A stretch of DNA of 64,000 bases from Pocillopora verrucosa. Lineage: Eukaryota > Cnidaria > Anthozoa > Scleractinia > Pocilloporidae. The notes under the pieces were generated by a model. That model had not been told where the DNA came from and did no database searches. It saw nothing but the letters and a program-made list of their open reading frames with translations. The DNA is taken from assembly GCF_036669915.1 (NCBI RefSeq), contig NC_089322.1, positions 13,416,678 through 13,480,677 of the forward strand, in the 5' to 3' direction. The position numbers were made by a program, and so were the translations under genes. Shown piece after piece: positions 60,972 to 64,000 of the stretch. The stretch's first letter is position 1, and each line of letters starts with the position of its first letter.

Positions 60972-61752
60972 ATAGCTTTTATTGTGGTTCAATGGGAAAA
61001 CGAGAATAGCGTGAGTGTTGTAAAAGAAAAGAAAGTCGTTGGCGCCGTGGAGTTAAAAGAAGGGACAACAGTTGACATATTGACTGGTACAAACAAGGGT
61101 CGAGTGGCCATCTGTAAAGCTACGATTTTGAAAGTTTGTGGTGAGTAAAAATTGCGATATTCGTTACGTGATCAAAATCTTATAAAAGAATAGATGTAGC
61201 GGGTTGAATTAAGCTTACGTAACGCTCGGCACAACTGAAACTAGAATAATTCTGAGAATCGAATCGGTCACTTGCATGCCGCAGTTTCTTAAGCTTATGC
61301 TTTACAATGAAATAAACCTATCAGTAAGGTTTCAAGATTCCTCTAGTCACGTTTGGGAACATTCAAGATTCATAATAGGAACTGTTATTAAACAAACCTT
61401 AGTACATAAAGAAGCCCTCCTTGGTAAAAACAAAATAATGTATTCAGCCCTTTTTTAGTAAAATCCATGAGAGAGATGTACTAACTCCAATATAAAAGTC
61501 ACTCAATATAACAGAGATTTCTCAATTTGAGAATCCAATGAATGCCCTTTTCCTCATAGCCATCTTAAAAGCCTGGTCTGAGCTTTAAATATACATATTT
61601 TAATATATTATTTTTTTTCAAATTCAGATGTCAAGGAATCCAGATACAAAATGGTCAAGATTCTTGTTGACAACCTCATTCAAGGCCAACTCATTGTGAG
61701 CCCAGGAAAAAAAATACAAACAGTACAAACAGCAGCTAAGTTTGCAGTTTAG
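60972..61752 (+). CDS. Short protein, BEN-associated SH3-like fragment (partial)
   Basis: Two exons, 60972-61140 and 61628-61752, join in phase across a split Asp codon (KVCG to DVKESRYKMVK) and end at TAG. The first exon reads FIVVQWENENSVSVVKEKK, then KEGTTVDILTGTNKGRVAIC and KATILKVCG. This pattern (VxW, SVV, a K-E-G turn, then A-x-I) resembles the small beta domain found before BEN domains in many invertebrate proteins, but no BEN domain follows. No ATG lies in frame in exon 1, so a 5' exon is missing or the fragment is a relic. The last 41 codons are basic and of unknown fold. Its 5' end is 240 bp from the oppositely directed zinc-finger relic. Confidence 0.4.
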
Positions 61753-62164
61753 GATAACTTCATTCTAATATATTGTTACAGTTACAACAAGATTTTAATC
61801 AAAAAATCAATTTTATTTGTCTGTAATTAGCCCCTTCACTCCCAAGAGTGCTTGGTTTTCAAATATAACTTAAGATATTGTATTTTATGGAAAAGAATCA
61901 ACAGATTTTATTCAAAATTTGTGTCAAACCAAATTTAATGATTGATTAGAACTATTTTATATGAATAGCTGTAATTGAGGATTAATCCGTATGAAGTTTT
62001 CAAGAAAAGAAAAATAAATCAAATCCCATCCTAATATTACCACACATTGATGTTATTTAATCAAAAATATTTTACATGTAAGCCTTAATTAAGCTTCTAA
62101 ATAAATTTCATTGAATACTTGAATTTTAGCTGGGTTTTTTTTAATTTAAAGTATTTATTTTATA
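61753..62164. other. AT-rich intergenic sequence
   Basis: Bases 61834-62000 start with CCCCTTCACTCCCAAGAGTG, like a decayed F1 element. Nothing else recognised. Confidence 0.35.
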
Positions 62165-62615
62165 TCATTAGCCTCAAATTTTTGCTTAAAATTCCCAGTA
62201 ATTCTTAAAAATTCCCAAAAATTCCCAAAAATTCCCAGAAATTCCCAGAAATTCCTAGAAATTTTTTAGATTTACAGCTTTTCAGGGAAATTCATTGGTT
62301 CTCTGAGTTGGAATTCCTAGGAATTCCTAGGAATTCCTAGGAATTCCAAGTCCTGTTGGCTATAAACTTGGAATTTCTGGGAATTTCTGGGAATTTCTGG
62401 GAATTTCTAGGAATTTCTAGGTTTTTAGAACCAGAGTTGTTATGGTTGGGAATTCCTAGGAATTCCTAGGAATTCCCAGTCCGAATTTACCGTGAAAATT
62501 CACACCTTTATTCCTAGGAATTCCTAGGAATTCCTAGGAATTCCTAGGAATTCCTAGGAATAAATTCCTAGGAATTCCTAGGAAAATCCTAGGAATTCCT
62601 AGGAATTCCAAAAGC
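62165..62615. repeat. Array of GGAATTCCTA units, right
   Basis: The left part is AAAATTCCCA and GAAATTCCCA units. The middle and right parts are runs of GGAATTCCTA (up to six in a row near 62513-62562) and GGAATTTCTG units, separated by short unique gaps. GGAATTCC and TTCCTAGGAA are both self-complementary. Confidence 0.88.
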
Positions 62616-63097
62616 CATTTCGCAAGGGAAGGAAGGAAATGAAGGACTTTGTTGATGCAGAATATTTTAAGACAATAAAATGGTTTATATTTTAAATGTT
62701 AGCACAAAAATAAACCAAGGATTAGATTGATTAAATACAATGTCCCCTCATTTCCATAGTCATTACATGCTAGTTATCTTTGAGGTGAAGGTAAGGTAAA
62801 GTTTGCACTTGAGCCTATTGGTCCACCCAGCTGGAGCTTATTCCAGTTGCCAATTGTAGCATAAAGTGACCTTGCACCTTAAGATCACGCATGACCAGTC
62901 AATCTCATCGCCTGAAGAAGACTAGCAGTATGAAGTTGAAATGTTGCGATCTACATCACACGTGACTACATCGTGAGACAAACAAAAAACTTAGCTTTTA
63001 TTATCATAAGAATTGTGTGGCAAATAGTAAGAACAATTATTTATGAGATTGCAATAGTTTTGATTAAAAGTGAAATTAACTGTACTGCTGTGTCACT

Positions 63098-63590
63098 TGG
63101 GGGGGGGGAGGGGGAGGGGTAGGGGGATTACAAGATAATTTAGAAGCTGACTTGAAGTAGTCTAACCTGAAGCTGATATTTCAGCATTAGCCCTTCATCA
63201 TTTAATCTGAGGAGGGGCTAATGCTGGAAACATTTGCCTAAGAAACTCTTTACATTATCAACTCACTTGATAAAACCAAATTAAGTTTTGTTACAGTTAC
63301 TGTAAAAATTTGCTGGCCACTGGTTTGGCAAAATAACATACATTTCACAGTTTTCATGAAGTTCATTTCTTTATAGCACAGTTAAAAGGTTTGACCTGTT
63401 TAAGAAAAGGATCAGTAATGGGTATCACAAGAACAGATGCTACTTCTGAATACTGTCAAATTATTTTGATTATTACATTAAAAAAGGGTTTTTAATTCTA
63501 TTTGGTGATTTCTGTCACAAATTATTGAGTTATGGTAGGTTCAAATTAGCTTCAAGTTGTAAATTTTTTTACCTACTTTAACAATTGAAA
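63098..63590. repeat. Poly-G-led repeat with internal hairpin, copy 2
   Basis: Second copy of 48165-48590: poly-G, TTACAAGATAATTTAG, an inverted pair CAGCATTAGCCCTTC and GAGGGGCTAATGCTGG, then TTTGCTGGCCACTGGTTTGGC and GGTGATTTCTGTCAC. It carries an extra insert of about 100 bp (63370-63480). Confidence 0.65.
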
Positions 63591-63717
63591 GGCTCAGAGC
63601 AAGAACGACCCCTTGATTTTTCGGCCATTTTTGAAAGTCTTCAGAAGTAGTTGTCAACTACTTCTGAACACTTTCAAAAATGGCCGAAAAATCAAGGGGT
63701 CGTTCTTGCTCTGAGCC
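63591..63717. repeat. 63-bp-arm near-perfect palindrome
   Basis: Arms 63591-63653 and 63655-63717 meet at one base and are reverse complements except for one mismatch. CAATT occurs just outside each end (CAATTGAAA and CAATTAGAA), a possible target-site duplication. It abuts the end of the preceding poly-G-led repeat. Confidence 0.88.
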
Positions 63718-64000
63718 CTCCAATTAGAATTGTGTAGGTATCTATGTATAATTGGAAATTATTTCAACTTAAGAATACAGACTAAAGTACTTAAGCCACT
63801 TCATTGAAGGAAGAAAAAAAGCTTATACATCAAAACTGAAGACGTCAGTGTAATATAATACAGATGTAGGATTACTATGAGGTGTTGTAAAACCTTCTGT
63901 GTGGGGAGATATATATAAGACTCTCTTTCAATTCATCCCTGGAACAGCCCTTCTCAAACTAGAAATAATCACCAAATGAAAATTAAAGCTGTCTTAGTTT
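63718..64000. other. Window end, nothing recognised
   Basis: AT-rich sequence without a supported exon or clear repeat. Confidence 0.4.

Overview
This is nuclear DNA of an intron-rich, AT-rich animal genome. The best fit is a scleractinian coral or a close anthozoan relative. The reasons are short exons joined by GT-AG introns, dense short inverted-repeat elements, Penelope-like GIY-YIG remnants, a HEPN-NACHT-LRR receptor of a kind common in anthozoans, and several small secreted discoidin, PAN and fibrinogen-type proteins. There are no operons, ribosome-binding sites or CRISPR arrays. Species cannot be fixed from the sequence alone.

Layout. 0-5 kb: decayed collagen (CTHRC1-like) exons, a Penelope-like remnant with inverted ends, and four diverged copies of one local repeat. 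5.0-20.8 kb (+): a complete 32-exon gene for a 1111-residue EF-hand/WD40 protein of the WDR64/WDR49/CFAP337 group, probably ciliary. 24.1-25.7 kb (+): a small secreted discoidin-domain protein. 27.3-33.0 kb (-): a complete 10-exon, 418-residue M14 carboxypeptidase with all catalytic residues. 34.1-38.0 kb (+): a complete 4-exon secreted ENDOD1-type nuclease, divergent from the carboxypeptidase. 38.5-40.9 kb (-): a 3-exon secreted PAN plus fibrinogen-like protein with a 31-nt microexon. 42-44.5 kb: a minisatellite, a cluster of CGCG palindromes, a broken second copy of the nuclease gene and a fold-back palindrome. 45.0-47.7 kb (+): a cytosolic sulfotransferase with four frame breaks, called a pseudogene. 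49.4-53.5 kb (-): a 2-exon, 1214-residue HEPN-NACHT-LRR receptor whose HEPN domain keeps an R-x5-H ribonuclease-type motif. 53.6-56.1 kb: an inverted repeat with arms of about 0.93 kb. 57-64 kb: SINE-like and other repeats, GGAATTCCTA-type arrays, two nearly perfect palindromes, and two small divergent coding fragments (a zinc-finger-like remnant and a short BEN-associated-like ORF).

Working together. Four neighbouring genes (24-41 kb) all encode proteins with signal peptides: a lectin-like protein, a carboxypeptidase zymogen, a nuclease and a PAN/fibrinogen protein. The peptidase-nuclease pair shares a 1.1 kb divergent promoter region and would fit extracellular digestion; this is inference. 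The NLR is the main innate-immunity candidate. All multi-exon models were built by hand from splice sites and reading phase. The six complete gene models sum to whole codons with no internal stop.
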